Source: Oxytricha trifallax (taxonomy: Eukaryota > Ciliophora > Spirotrichea > Sporadotrichida > Oxytrichidae). Taken from it: a stretch of DNA of 64,000 nt. How positions within the stretch are numbered: position 1 is the first letter of the stretch; each line of letters starts with the position of its first letter. The position numbers and the translations under genes are program-made. Below the pieces are notes generated by a model, which saw only the letters and a list, made by a program, of their open reading frames with translations, did not search any database and had not been told where the DNA came from. Location: positions 1 to 64,000 of the forward strand of contig ARYC01002088.1 of the NCBI GenBank assembly GCA_000711775.1. Direction: 5' to 3'. Below are positions 19,474 through 31,332 of the stretch, one piece after another.

Positions 19474-20932
19474 TTGAATTTAAACATGGCGGTCAACTTA
19501 AATCGTAGAGCGGCACTTTTAGGAGCAGGTCAATCAATGCTCAACTTTGGCTCCACTAAAAAGCCTGAAATAATTTATGTTGAGAGTGAGGTAGAGCTAA
19601 GAGCTCTTGAATTTGAAGCAGAGAATTTTATCATAGAAGTATTAAACCAGAGGGAGAGCGCAGAGATAGGGGTTTAAACTTAAATTGATTATGTTGAGGA
19701 GCTAAAAGAACAGCAACCAATCGAAAAGATAAAAACATATTAATGTGAAGACTGCTAGAATCATTTCTCAAATGAACAAAGCTTGAAGAGACACCTTAAA
19801 GAGGTACACTCTGGCAAAGCCAAGATCTATTTCAAGCATGAAAAGGTAGATGGTAGGTATTAGTGTACGACATGCATGAAATCATATACTCACTCAGCTA
19901 AAGTTAAAACCATATGCAAAAGCATCACCTCAGTGAATTCTTGATTGAAGATTAAGAGACTAAAAGACTAGTGCCAGCTAAAAGAAAATCTAATACTCTT
20001 GAGTCATAAAGAGAGGCAGCAAGAGAGACTCAAGAAACAGAAGCGATATGAATCGATGAACCAGCCAGTAGGTAATACAATTTTAGCATGCTTCTAAGCG
20101 AAGCTATGAATATACCTGCATTAAATGCAGTTGATCTCAGCACTTGTATTGAAAACTACTTGAATATAAACGTGCCTGCAAAAGCAAACCTCATAGTAGT
20201 TGATGAGTATACATACAAGGTGTATCCATTCAGTTATCTTATTAACAACCAACAGTATTAGAACGAGTTTGCTAATGAATACATGGTACTTAGAGAGGCC
20301 TAAAGAAAAGACTGCAAGAATTTGCTTAAGCTAAATGATGTTATTTTAAGTTATGGTTTCATCGCATTAACGCTAAAGAAATTTGAGATGACTCTGAGAG
20401 ACTACCTATATCACAATAGATACCTGATGATTTAAACGATATACTCTCAGATATGATTCAGGGTATTAAGGAATTGCATGAACTTGGATATGTTCATAGA
20501 GATTTGAAGCCTGAAAACGTTATGCTAAATCTCTGCCCTTTAGAAGTAGTGGTTATCGATTTCAATAGAGCTTTAAGATAGGAGATTGTCACTTTAGCAC
20601 AGGTACTTGGTACTCCAGGTTACTTCCCAATAAGAGAGAAGTGGACTAATGGTTCTGTTTAATGGGATGTTTGGGCAGTAGCAGCAATAATATTAGAAAG
20701 TGACATGGAATGTATGTCTTACTTTGGTACAAAGCATGAAAAATAATCAATAAGTTTGGCTCAGAAGCATATAAAGTAAGAAGATGTCTGCGAAGAAATA
20801 AAAAGCATAGTAGAGATGATAATCGTGAGAGCTCCTTCATATCCTAGATAATCCTTAGATGACATACTTGACCCATTATAGAGAGCAAGATTCAAGAGAT
20901 ACAACAAAGACAAGCAGATAAAATTTGTTTGA
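19474..20932 (+). pseudogene. TBE 57-kDa zinc-finger and protein-kinase gene, broken
   Basis: Starts at ATG 19474. A C2H2 finger begins CEDCQNHFSNEQSLKRH near 19750, and a second starts QCTTCMKSYTHSAKV near 19860. The kinase-like C-terminal half has GYVHRDLKPENVML near 20490-20525 and a VIDFN block in place of DFG, followed by GTPGYF. The reading frame changes near 19912 (inside finger 2), an in-frame TGA lies near 20050, and a further frame change falls near 20430 before the kinase loop. The last frame ends at TGA 20932. It is a recognised TBE gene; Asn in place of the DFG Gly could already lower kinase activity. The copy is not functional as it stands. Confidence 0.85.
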
Positions 20933-20986
20933 ATAAAGTACTCTAATACTCATTAAATATTCATTAAATTCACATAAAACCTGCAT

Positions 20987-21071
20987 TTTCTCTACTAACC
21001 CCAATAAGACCCCAACTATACCATACAAATCAAAGCACTTATAAACCTCACTAAGGGGTTTTGGGGTTTTG
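20987..21071 (-). repeat. TBE right terminal inverted repeat
   Basis: Ends GGGGTTTTGGGGTTTTG and is followed by the ATT target copy at 21072-21074. Confidence 0.97.
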
Positions 21072-21074
21072 ATT

Positions 21075-21490
21075 GTTGGACCTTATAATTCGAATGGAGT
21101 ACTTTGGTAGCCATTCTAATATGATGTTTGCTATAGAGTAACAATCAAGGGAAACTATGTTATGCAGTGACTATATTTCATCCTTATATATTTTAATGTC
21201 AAAGACAAACTAGTGTTAAAGCATAAGCAAACTTCCACTTCAAATGTATAATTATGCTCTGATGAATCATCTTACATCATCAATAGTCAGAATGAATCCT
21301 GATTTTTTTAATTAAAAATAAACAATCCTAAAGCAGCAATACCTGCATACACTTACTTAGCAATAAATACTCTCTTTTGGGATGATACCCTTAAGATATC
21401 TTATTTACAGTAGCAGCTTCAACAACTAGGGACACTGCGTGAAATGAGATTTGAATTGGATAAATAATTAAAATTAATTATTATACTTAT
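21075..21490 (+). pseudogene. coding-like stretch right of TBE
   Basis: Plus frame with TAA/TAG as Gln gives GPYNSNGVLWQPFQYDVCYR and VQLCSDESSYIINSQNES. Extracellular in style, with Cys residues, and possibly the continuation of the surface-protein gene that the TBE split. Ends in AT-rich DNA near 21490. Confidence 0.4.
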
Positions 21491-22920
21491 TACAGTTTAA
21501 GTTAAAAGGTATCTTTAATTACGATATTTAATATAGAAGGCAGTTTAAAAATAGAGATATAATATGATCTGAATGTTTTCCTAATTAGTTGCTGCTATGT
21601 ATTTTTACTATTTGTTTTGTATTTTTTATTTTTCATTTTGCCCATTTTTAATATATTTTATTAATATAATCCAGCTTAATCATATCACTAATAATCTGAT
21701 ATAATTATTTAATATTATTTATCTTTTCTCGAATATAATTAAATAATGCAATATTTTAACCTATTTTTATGTAATATCTTTTTTATTCATAACATTTCTT
21801 TCGTTAATAATTTATATCTTAAAATTGTCCATGCGATATTTAATCTTAATAAATCCTTAAATTCATCTGTTCTAATTTTCGCTTTGCTGTTGTTATCATC
21901 ATCTTGCCATATACATTATTGAATAAGCGCTACTTATACACAATATACAAATTCAATAAAGCCCTTTTAATATTAATATTATAACAATAAAATATTTTTA
22001 TCTTCTATAAAATAAACACAACTTTTTTCTTGTAAAACTATTTAAAATATTTAAGTGTATATAATCTTGTATTTATAATCCCTATATAATATGGATTAAG
22101 TATTTAGAAACCAAACAATTAATGAAGCAAAATAAAATTGTATAAGCAATTTCTTTATATCTAAATCATCATTGCATTCCTTAAAGAATTAATATGCCAA
22201 AATAACCACACATCACATGCTTATATGTCTTTATTTTTCAAGTCTTTTCAATCACTTAACTACATTTAATAATAGCAAACAGGATCTCTTTAAAATACTG
22301 AGTAATTAATTATTAATTTACAGCATCTTATAATCTTCTATTAGAATAATTGATATATATATTTATATTAGTTAATTAGTAGGTAACTAAAATAATGAAG
22401 AAAAATTATAAATCAAAATGCGAAAATTCAATGTTGCAAAATCAATAGTAATTCATTATTCTAACTGTTTTACATCTAATCATCTTTATTTATTCCTCTC
22501 AATCATTGGTGCTTTTAATTATTTGCGGTTTGCTAAGAAGAGGCTTCTCTTCAATTCCCTTGGAATTTTGACTCTTTCTCAGATCTTACTCTGTTTTTCG
22601 TTAGTCTACTTTCTCCCATTTTTAAATTATTTTTTATGGGAAGATTCTTTTCATATTTCAACTAATACCATCCGAAATATGCAAGATTTTCACCTTCTTC
22701 GCTGGACTAGCTTATTGTCTAGCATTTAAGATTAAAAACTTAAAAGATAAAAGAAATAAGGAATATTAATAAAGTAAAACCGAATAAAATTGTGGTAGAG
22801 ATCTGGCTTTTGATTACTCAACCAAATTTGTAAGTTACGAAAAGATATATAAATTATATAATATTTTTTTCAGCTTTTGACTATGATCTTTCCCATTTTC
22901 ATCTTCATTAATATGTAATA
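21491..22920. other. AT-rich region, no convincing gene
   Basis: Long runs of A/T with no coding bias in the ciliate code. The 103-codon open frame at 22418-22729 is Phe/Leu/Ser-rich and lacks any reassigned codon, so I treat it as chance. Confidence 0.4.
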
Positions 22921-23320
22921 CCTCAGAGGACACAGGACTCTCATAGTGAAACAATGCCTTTTACAGTGAAATTGCAGTGAACTTTCCCAAAAGCTATCTC
23001 GCGAACCATTGAATATTTTTCAATTCTGACTTCGATCTACCGAGGAAACATATGATTTTTATGCTGAATAGCGGGGATAGGGAGGGAAGGGTGTTTTCAT
23101 TTCCTGGGCGGGCTCTCTCAGCCTATGAAAACACAGAATTGAGCGACATCAAATCTTCCCGGCCCTCGTTCGTGGTGATGCCTTGTCCAAAATGGCGCTT
23201 TGATGGCGTATTCGTGATCAGCGCCCCGTAATTAACGGGCAATTTAAATTTTTCAGAAAATGACAAAAAGTATGCGTTTCGTATCGAGAAACGGTAAAAA
23301 CCGATGCCAAATTTAGCATT
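22921..23320. other. GC-richer island with three short hairpins
   Basis: Composition rises sharply against the surroundings. GTGTTTTCAT (23091-23100) pairs with ATGAAAACAC (23124-23133). CCCGT/ACGGG pair around AATTA near 23226-23240. CGTTTC/GAAACG pair near 23275-23293. No convincing reading frame. It could encode a structured RNA or be a fragment of foreign DNA. Confidence 0.5.
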
Positions 23321-23529
23321 TTCTAATGAAAAAACATAAAAATTCAATAATTTTTCAAAATTCTTTTGCTAATTTTTTATACATGAAAATCAATCATTTT
23401 TTGGCTTCAATTAACAAAGATTTTATTTTTTATTATATAAATTTAAGCTGTTTTGAGCTGAAACGGCATGTAATTTATAAAGATTTTTTTTTTATTTTTA
23501 AAATATTATTGACTTTAACAATATGAACA

Positions 23530-24290
23530 ATGAATGACTTTAACTATTTGAACAATGACTATCACTTGCCCATCATTATCCCTACTTTTATGAAGAAGAC
23601 CCTTGCTCAGGCCAAGAATTTATTCTTTTCATCAATAAGACAATGAGAGAAACGCCAAATCTACAGAGTGATGATTGATGTGACGAAGCATTCTAAACCA
23701 TGAAATTATCTGAAATAATAGTTACCATTGTAGTTTCAATTCTTAAATGTTCGTGATCAGTATTGCTCTCACACCACAATTTTTTGGGTCAGCTACTTGG
23801 CTTATCACCTTCTTCTAAAGATTTATTGCTTGCTTCAAATTATATTTCATTACGTTTTTTGAATAGGTCATTTATCTGTCTTTGGCGCTATTGTGTTAAT
23901 GCCAAAATCCACGACCTGAATCTTGGAGTCCATTACTTTCATGGTTTGAAAATCTTTGGTCACCCTAGCTCTATCCATTTTTGGTAGTTCTTGAATAAGC
24001 TCTAACAACAAACTGATAAGACGAATCCTTCTTGGAGTTTTGTTGTCTCCTGAGCTTAATATTTTCCAGTTCATTTAGTCTTCTCAGGTTAAACTATGTC
24101 TTTCTCATTTATGATGATTAGAGTAAAGACAAGTTGTTTAAGCTTTGTTCATAAATTGAACATCTTCGAATATTTTCACACATGTTTCTATTGTTTTTTC
24201 TTTAAAGTGTCATCCGGAATTATTTGTTCCCGTTATTTATTTCATTCCAGTGATAGTTCTTTTTCTCCGTCTATATTTAAAGCGTGAAGA
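23530..24290 (-). pseudogene. decayed coding region, unknown
   Basis: Minus-strand ciliate-code blocks: MFNLQTKLKQLVFTLIIINE near 24170-24110, IQELPKMDRARVTKDFQTMK near 24000-23940 and QVVDFGINTIAPKTDK near 23920-23870. Gln at TAA/TAG and charged composition point to coding origin, but TGA codons and shifts separate the blocks. No family recognised. Confidence 0.4.
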
Positions 24291-24479
24291 ACTTATCACC
24301 TATTGATAGCACAAAGTCATAAGCAATTTAATCAGAAAGACTAGCCAAAGAAAGTGTTTCACGTGAGTGCCAATTCAACTAATTGTTTTTAATGAGATCT
24401 TTAATTAATACTTTAATTAAGATTCGTTGACCCTAGAAAACATTGGCTAATCTGTATTTTATTGCCCAGTTTAGAACAC

Positions 24480-25560
24480 AAATCTATATTAATGTGATGA
24501 AACTAATGAGATGTGACTATGGTGGACAATAATAACTAATTGGACTTGAAGAGTATACAATTATAGGATGGAGACACACCATTCAATTTTGAAAGTCTTA
24601 AATACAATAAAATATTAAAGAATTGGAGTTGCTGATATATCACAGTTTGACAATGACTCCACCTCAGAAATGCTATTTAAATTGGATCTAAATCCATTTA
24701 TTTACTTTGATTCTATATATGAAATCTCTAGTATAAAGAAGAACCACCCTTAGACTTTAGTGACATTAATTATACAGTATTCCATTCAGTCTTAGAAGAT
24801 TTCTTTAAGAATTTAGAGAAAAACCATTTATTCACATCTTGAATCATCTTAAAAATAAAACCAAAGCTGAAGAGTAAAAGATTTAAAATGTTAGAAACAT
24901 ATCAACTAATAAGCATGAGATTATTAATATTTTACTAATAATTATAATTTAGAATCAAAGATAATTAAATTTATTTTCTCTTAGGGAAAATCACTGTTTA
25001 ATAGATGACAAGTCACTGCAGTCTTTGATTGCAATCGAATTGCTTTAATTTTATTAAAACGTATAAAGCACAAGCAAAGTTACATTCACATTACAATTTA
25101 AACAATCAAATCAGATAGTAAATAACAGCATAGGACAGAGGAGTAAATGAAATAGTTTTAGTTACATATTCGTGGCTTATACTCCGCAATCTAAGAATAA
25201 AATTAAAGCAATAGACCAAGGAAGATAAGTTGATAAACATTTAAACAGATATGATTCTGGCAGAGGAGGATTTGGAATGAGCTGGTTGTAGAAGTTATGT
25301 AAATAAGCATGATCTAGAATGAAGTTAAGCTCTACAGCTTTGCCTAAAAGATTATAAGGGAAAACTATTTCATCCCACATTCGTTTGCTTCACGCAATAA
25401 GAGTATAACCTTCTCAGAAGACAGAGACATAATTCTAGTGGTTCTGCGACAACAAAATTAACGACCTGAAGGAGACACTTAAGGATTTAAGAGCAACCTG
25501 CTATGATATCATAATGATGATAAATAATCTGTGAAAAATAATAAATTTTCGACTAACTTT
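24480..25560 (+). pseudogene. decayed coding region, unknown
   Basis: Plus-strand blocks with reassigned Gln: CDYGGQQQLIGLEEYTIIGW near 24515-24575, GVADISQFDNDSTSEMLFKL near 24628-24688, INYTVFHSVLEDFFKNLEKN near 24765-24826 and SVTFSEDRD-like sequence near 25410. They lie in at least three frames. No domain recognised. Confidence 0.4.
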
Positions 25561-26310
25561 AATTCATTAAAGTAAATATTATATCTTTAATTTTATTTTA
25601 TCATCTTTATTCGTAATAATGATAATAAGTTGGATATATTCACTTAATTTACAAATTAAATTCCCAATTTGCATAGATTTAAACCAAAGTCTTTCTTAAT
25701 TTGAACTATACTTCGATCTATTTAAATGATATTAATTATAAATTTAGGTTCAAAGCATCTTACTGGTATTACTACTTGTGTTGTTCATTAAGATTGCTAT
25801 TTAAGATTAAAAATTCTTTTATAATTAAATTATCATAATTAATTAGATTAGATATATATATTAACGAAATATTTATCTGAGTTGTAATTATCTCTAATCT
25901 ATAGATTATCAGCACCAATAGATATTTTATCAATTCATTGTATATTCGTTTATTTACCTTCGAATATTTAACAAATACTTATGTAAAGAAGTCAAGTCCA
26001 ATTATAATATTGAAGGATACCAGACAACTGAATAAAATATATAATTTTAAAGCATGTTATCAATAAATATAATTTTAGAATGATAAATCACAACATAAGT
26101 ATGTTATTGATTAAGATATTTATGTTGTAATAAGGCAATCTTTTAACCAATATATTTAACTTTGATAAAATAAAATACTTTTTATTTATTATTATATAAA
26201 ACAAAGTGTATTGTAAGGTTTGCCCTTTTTTATTAGGTCTTTAAATTACTATGCTAATATAAATAATTATTTAATTTAGTTGATCTTAGTAAAAAAGAAT
26301 TAGGGTCTTG
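25561..26310. other. AT-rich spacer
   Basis: No open frame with coding bias on either strand and no repeat noticed beyond simple A/T runs. Confidence 0.4.
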
Positions 26311-26319
26311 AGAGCAGAT

Positions 26320-26556
26320 ATGGAATTATTTATAAAATATACTATAGGAATTTCGCTCTTAATTATTTTGCCTGATCTCACTAAAATGTCTGCAGTTATC
26401 AATAACCTAAAGCATATCACACATAGCAGCAATTTCTCATCGATATCAACTTAATAAGAAAGTATTTATTATTTTTAGATTGCTAAAATTATAATATGTT
26501 TTCATCATATTTGTTGGTAATTTATACATTCGACAAATATAAGGAAAGTGGTGTGA
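26320..26556 (+). CDS. small ORF with hydrophobic N-terminus
   Basis: 78 codons plus TGA; TAA, TAA, TAG and TAA are read as Gln or follow that pattern. The N-terminus MELFIKYTIGISLLIILP looks like a signal or anchor sequence. No family recognised. A second short ORF begins 7 bp after its stop, so the two may be exons or frames of one gene. Confidence 0.35.
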
Positions 26557-26562
26557 ACTCTG

Positions 26563-26736
26563 ATGCTCAGAACTATCAATAATGACAAGGGCAGCTACAT
26601 ATTGGCTCTTAAGTCATTCAGTCAAAAACCTAATTTTGCTTTGAGAACAACAGCAGATCTCATTGAGTAGAGTGTAATTGTTCAACACCACTATTTAAAT
26701 AATTTACGGCCTCTTTTTAATATATATTAGCATTGA
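26563..26736 (+). CDS. small ORF following the 78-aa ORF
   Basis: 57 codons plus TGA: MLRTINNDKGSYILALKSFS then FALRTTADLIEQSVIVQHHY. Balanced composition supports real coding, perhaps the second half of the gene starting at 26320. Function unknown. Confidence 0.35.
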
Positions 26737-27450
26737 TAAAATTGATTATTATAAAATAGAGATCTCTTATTATAATTTAATCTTTTCTTTAATTTCCATT
26801 ACCTTAAGCGATTCCTAGCAAATACTACCACTATAATATATTTTCCTTATTTTTAGAGATGTATTATCATCTTTTTTACAATAATTAAATAATTTAGCAT
26901 AAATCAATTAATATTATGCAATTAAACTAATTGTCTTTGTCATTGCCTCAGAAAAACCTTTAAAAACTAAAATTTATTTTTAATATCCCAATAAATCATA
27001 TATTCGCTAATTCAGCTTCTAATTCAGCTTAAGTAGTAAATTCAAACTATCTAAATTATTTATTTTTCAGTCTTTAATTATTGATTTTGATATTAATATT
27101 TATAATTTAAGGTGCTTGCCAGATTCATCATATTCTTTACCAAGCATTTCAATGAAAAACAAACTTTTCCTTATAATTTGCTTTTCTTATCAAAAAGTCT
27201 TATTAAGCATTCTTTTCCAAAAAATATATCTTTTCAGATGTAAGAGAATAGTGAAGGTAGAAGAACAAAATTTTAATGGCTCAAAAATTGTTTACAATGA
27301 AAAAATGATTATATTGCGTAGATTTCCATATATTATATATGGTATTTTCTCCAAATTGTTCAGTTTCTCTGCATTCGATTCAAAATAAAAATAGACTCTT
27401 CCAGAACCAATAAGTCATATTTCACTGAAAAGTAGCGCAGGGGTGCTGGT
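26737..27450. other. AT-rich region, weak ORF only
   Basis: The 90-codon open frame at 27116-27388 has only weak coding character. No repeat or RNA gene seen. Confidence 0.35.
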
Positions 27451-27453
27451 ATT

Positions 27454-28608
27454 ATGGCAGAGTTGGAACTAACCGTCAAGCTTCTTGGACTTCAGACATT
27501 CGATCAGTTCGCAAAAGCAGTGGATAGATCAATGCTAATATACGGGCCCTCTCAGCATTACGAGCAGTTCATCGCCAAACAGAAATCTAAATAACAAAAG
27601 GAATTGTAGAAGCAGGAGAGCAGGGCCAGAGGTTATGGATGGGACAAATGACTATATGACTAAGAGACTTTCAGGATTGGCAAAATCAAAAGATGATTAC
27701 ATTAAGATGAAGTCACATGATAATACCCAAGCTAGTGGCCATTGCAAAGTCATACAGTCAAATCAACAACGCCGATCAAGTAATCTAGAAATCTGGAGTA
27801 GCCATTAAAGAGAAGGGACTAATAATTACATCACTCCAAGATTTTATCGCAGAACTAAAAAAGAACTGTGATGAATCCAGTACCCCAAAAGATACTAATC
27901 TAAAAGCAATGGGTTATCTTCATATTCTTGATGCCCTTAATGAGCTTCTAATCAAGCGCTAGAACTGTAAAATTCCCATCTTGTGGATATACGGGCCTAC
28001 CAATACTGGGACGACAAAAATTACTCACATTCTGTAAGAGATATTTGTATGAGAATAATACTTGTTGTCTAACTCCCATTTTCACGTCCCCTTGAAGCAA
28101 GGCAAGACAGATGAGCCACATATTCTTATCGCAAACGAAATTAGTCTTACCAAGGCATTTGGACAATTTGAGATAGCAGGAATGAAACGATTAATGGAGA
28201 GTGAATGGATAGCTATGAGCAGAAGTACGGCGGCGTGGAATACAAGTATATTGGGTGCTTCAAAGTAATCATTTCAGACACTCTGTCCTTTAATAGCATG
28301 GATCCCGAAGATGCAAATGCCTTTAAGGCAAGGTGCCTACTCTGCAAATCTGAAATTCCAACATAGAGTTGGGAGAAAGCATTCCTTTTGACCGCGCCGT
28401 TGGTAGCACGCTTCCTCAATGCAACATTTCTGGCCGGCTAAAAAGAGAAGAATGAGACTAATTGAAAGCACCAGGCAGTGGTGATAATGAGAGTCGGAGA
28501 AATGTCTAGTGTAAAACGCGGCAGTAATCATCTACATATTAGTAATTGTTAATTAAATTAATATATATGCATTTGAAAGTGGTCTCCTAAAGACACTGCC
28601 AGACCACT
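27454..28608 (+). mobile_element. second Rep-like relic with adjacent hairpin (fossil)
   Basis: A plus-strand gene starting near 27454 (MAELELTVKLLGLQ) encodes a protein whose C-terminal half has a P-loop-like IYGPTNTGT (27990-28015) and an EPHILIANEI block (28107-28140) matching EPHIVLIDEM of the Rep at 10040-11345. It is followed by the same MK-(R/K)-L-(M/L)-E spacing. About 50 bp after the gene lies a perfect 8-bp stem hairpin that could be a replication-origin remnant. No long terminal inverted repeats were found. The gene has several breaks. Related to, but well diverged from, the element at 9812. Confidence 0.6.
28578..28608. repeat. hairpin, 8-bp stem, 15-nt loop
   Basis: AGTGGTCT and AGACCACT pair perfectly around CCTAAAGACACTGCC. 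Position just after the Rep-like gene suggests an origin-type stem-loop. The usual CRESS nonamer is not evident in the loop. Confidence 0.6.
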
Positions 28609-28839
28609 AATTATATAATAAATAATAATGATAATTAATTGAATATTAAATTTAAATAAAATATGATTAATGCCTCTCGTATTAAGTGGCAGTTAAGATT
28701 ACTAATTATAATATCAATTTATTAAATTACTTAAATTTTCTATTTTTATCAATTTTATTAATATTACATGAGGTACAAATAATTGATTGAACTCAAGATA
28801 AATGATATCTTAATACAGTTATAAAAAAATCAAATGGTT

Positions 28840-29370
28840 TATTATTTGGGGATGAATAATTTATCCAAGAAAGCTAAATTAATCCCATATTTCTTGTCAT
28901 GTTACTTGAAAATCTAGCTACAAACACAATCAAATGATTAAACAAAGAAAACCTTGCTAAGCTTAAAATAAAAACTAACTGAATAAGCCAAAAGTACATT
29001 TAGACTCCAGCATATAGTGTTATTGAGACATCACTTTCTCTCATCTTAAAAAATAAAAAATAAATGATTTAGAAAATATCTTGAATTTCAATTAGAGGTT
29101 TATAGTGGCTTTGAAAAAATTTAGATATTGTAGACAATGCTTTATATCAGCAGATCAATAACAACTTCACTAAAGCTAGAGAGAATTTCTTCATCCAGAA
29201 TCTAAAGTCTCTGGGGATTGGATTTATTTGTTATTATTCAAGCAGATACAGCTGATTAAGGAAGAGCTTCAAATAATAGTCTTTTCAACATTTCCGTTAG
29301 CAAAGTTATCATGATATCTGGAAAGCTCTAACTGAGTTAACTATTGATATTGATATTTTTTAATTTCTAT
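28840..29370 (+). pseudogene. decayed coding region, unknown
   Basis: Plus-strand blocks include QTKKTLLSLKQKLTEQAKST near 28935-28995 and NALYQQINNNFTKARENFFI near 29130-29190, with Gln at reassigned codons. Frames change between them. No family recognised. Confidence 0.4.
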
Positions 29371-30430
29371 GAATTATAGTTTACTATTTTTAGCTAAAAG
29401 GAAATAATTACAACTCTTTTATATAAGACATTATAAATATTGCAAGGTGTAAAGGATTAGATAAGTTTTGAAAGCTTTCGACAATCATTAATCAATAATA
29501 TTCGCTTTAATAGTATTATAGATACTAATAATAAGCCATAAAAAGATATTATTAACTCAATAAAATATTCTTAATGATATAATTTTAAAGAAATATATCT
29601 ATGTAGTAGAAGTTGGATCAACCAATTTATATAACAGATAAGATTTCTTGCTTCTTGCTTCTCTATATAAGTAAGTGTTATCATTTTAGTATTACAAGAA
29701 AAATTAACATCACCAACAGATCTTAAACTGATAATCTTTATTAAAAATAATTATATTTTTAATTTCATATTTTGGACAACTCTAATGTAAAAAATATTTA
29801 AATTGGATTTATTTTAATTACTTTAAATCATCTTCAAACAAGCTACACTAACTTAATTCACAGTTGTGGATTCGTGTGTAAAAGATCCAAAAGTATCATT
29901 ATTTAATTTTATGTTTTTCACTCTAAATAATGATTGATCAATCTAACAGATAAATTAATCTTATCGCGGTGACAATCACCAACTGGCGTACCAGAATCAA
30001 TATCAACTGAAGTAAAATAACCAAACTTAGAAATAAATTTTCTCTTATTCTATAAATTAACAATCATTGATATGAAAATCTTTAAGAAAATAAATTTAAC
30101 TCATCAAATTATATAAATTAATACTTCTTTTATTTAAGAATCAGTTAAAATTTCATTTCTTATAAGCGAACTGATAACTAAATATCAACAATAGAATTAT
30201 TTAGACGTTAATCAAAGCTTTTTTAACAAAAAGGCAATCATTCTCTCAATTTAAGATTCAAGTAGTTTCTGTTTTGGTTAAATATTCATCTATAAAATCC
30301 TATAACTCACTAAACCAGAATTTAAGTATTTATATATTTTATTAGGATTAAAAGTTTATAATTAAAAGTCCACAATTACATAATGTGAAACATAAATTGC
30401 AAAAATCTAGTTAAAAACAATTATTGCTCA
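29371..30430 (+). other. AT-rich, traces of a coding relic
   Basis: A plus-strand stretch near 29850-30000 reads LTQFTVVDSCVKDPKVSLFN and GDNHQLAYQNQYQLK, reminiscent of beta-rich surface proteins. It is too broken to define a gene. The rest shows nothing. Confidence 0.3.
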
Positions 30431-30439
30431 TCATTTAAT

Positions 30440-31330
30440 CATTTGCTTCTTTTCATACCATCTTCTTCGTTCAATTCTGACTTATGTTCTCCCTGATTCA
30501 TCCTTATTGATATGCTCCTCTATCGTGATTAGCATGGCTTCTGGTATTTGGGTTTTCATTGAGTCTCGGTCTTATTGTCTCTTACTTTCTTTCTCCTCCC
30601 TTTTTATTATCGTCCGTCTTTAGTGTTGTGTGATAGCTTTAAACTTCTGTTAAGTTCTTATCTATTTCACTTAAGTTTCTTTCCTACTCTTCCTTGAATT
30701 GTTCAAGTTTAGATTGAGTTCTCTTTAATAAAAATAGCTCATCTCAAGTATTCACACGGGTGTTTAAGTTCGTTGCTAACTCCCATTCTCTTCTTGCCAA
30801 AGTGTCTAGTTTCTTTTAATTGTTATTTTTCCATATCTTTTTCTTCTATCGCTATGCCTGAATTCCCAATCTCCATTCTCATGTGTCCAATCTCCAGATT
30901 GAGCAATAAGTAGTATCTCTACTTCTTAGTCCAATCATTTGAAAAAATCTAGAATATAGCTCTCCTTTTAATTTTTGTGCAAGATTGTTCATTATTAGAA
31001 TTGCCATCACCCTGCAGTCTTCTAGGTCTCGTACTTGGTTCGTCTCTGATTTGCATATTATCTTATATTCCTAGAACTCTTTCCCAAGTATCTCGATTAC
31101 CATTTAGTTCAATTGGTTTAGGTATTTCTAGTTTATTGCAAGACTTCCTACACTCTTCCTCGTGTCATATATCACTGCCTTTCCTGACCTATTTGTGATT
31201 CTTATTATCACCCAATTTGTACAATTCCTGAGAATGCTCTAGAAACTCACAGGGATGATTAAGCTTTATATGTATTGTGCTTCTCTCCAGAATCTACCGT
31301 TTTCAATCTTCCAGTTTGTTGCCCCTATAT
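30440..31330 (-). pseudogene. LINE 3' coding part, C-terminal region
   Basis: Minus strand in ciliate code: NPCEFLEHSQELYKLGDNKN near 31245-31190, RDTWERVLGIQDNMQIRDEP near 31105-31045, then a long Lys/Gln/Glu-rich coiled region. Probably the LINE C-terminus or a following ORF; no RNase H motif seen. Confidence 0.5.
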
Positions 31331-31332
31331 TT

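Larger units (their letters stand above)
15329..21071 (+). mobile_element. TBE, complete 5.74-kb element with nested insertion
   Basis: Ends are 85-bp inverted repeats starting with the telomere-like CAAAACCCCAAAACCCC, flanked by ATT on both sides. Gene order is transposase (plus), 22-kDa gene (minus, convergent), then zinc-finger/kinase gene (plus, divergent from the 22-kDa gene), the standard TBE plan. A 1.6-kb insertion splits the 22-kDa gene; without it the element would be about 4.1 kb, the usual TBE size. In Oxytricha such elements are confined to the germline and removed when the macronucleus forms, with the transposases implicated in the rearrangement. Near-identical ends point to recent insertion, although two of the three genes are damaged. 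Confidence 0.97.

Noticed and set aside
22418-22729. 103-codon hydrophobic ORF
   Set aside because: No reassigned Gln codon, composition dictated by T-rich sequence, no neighbour in the same style.
28578-28608. Hairpin as a rho-independent terminator
   Set aside because: No T-run follows and the context is eukaryotic.
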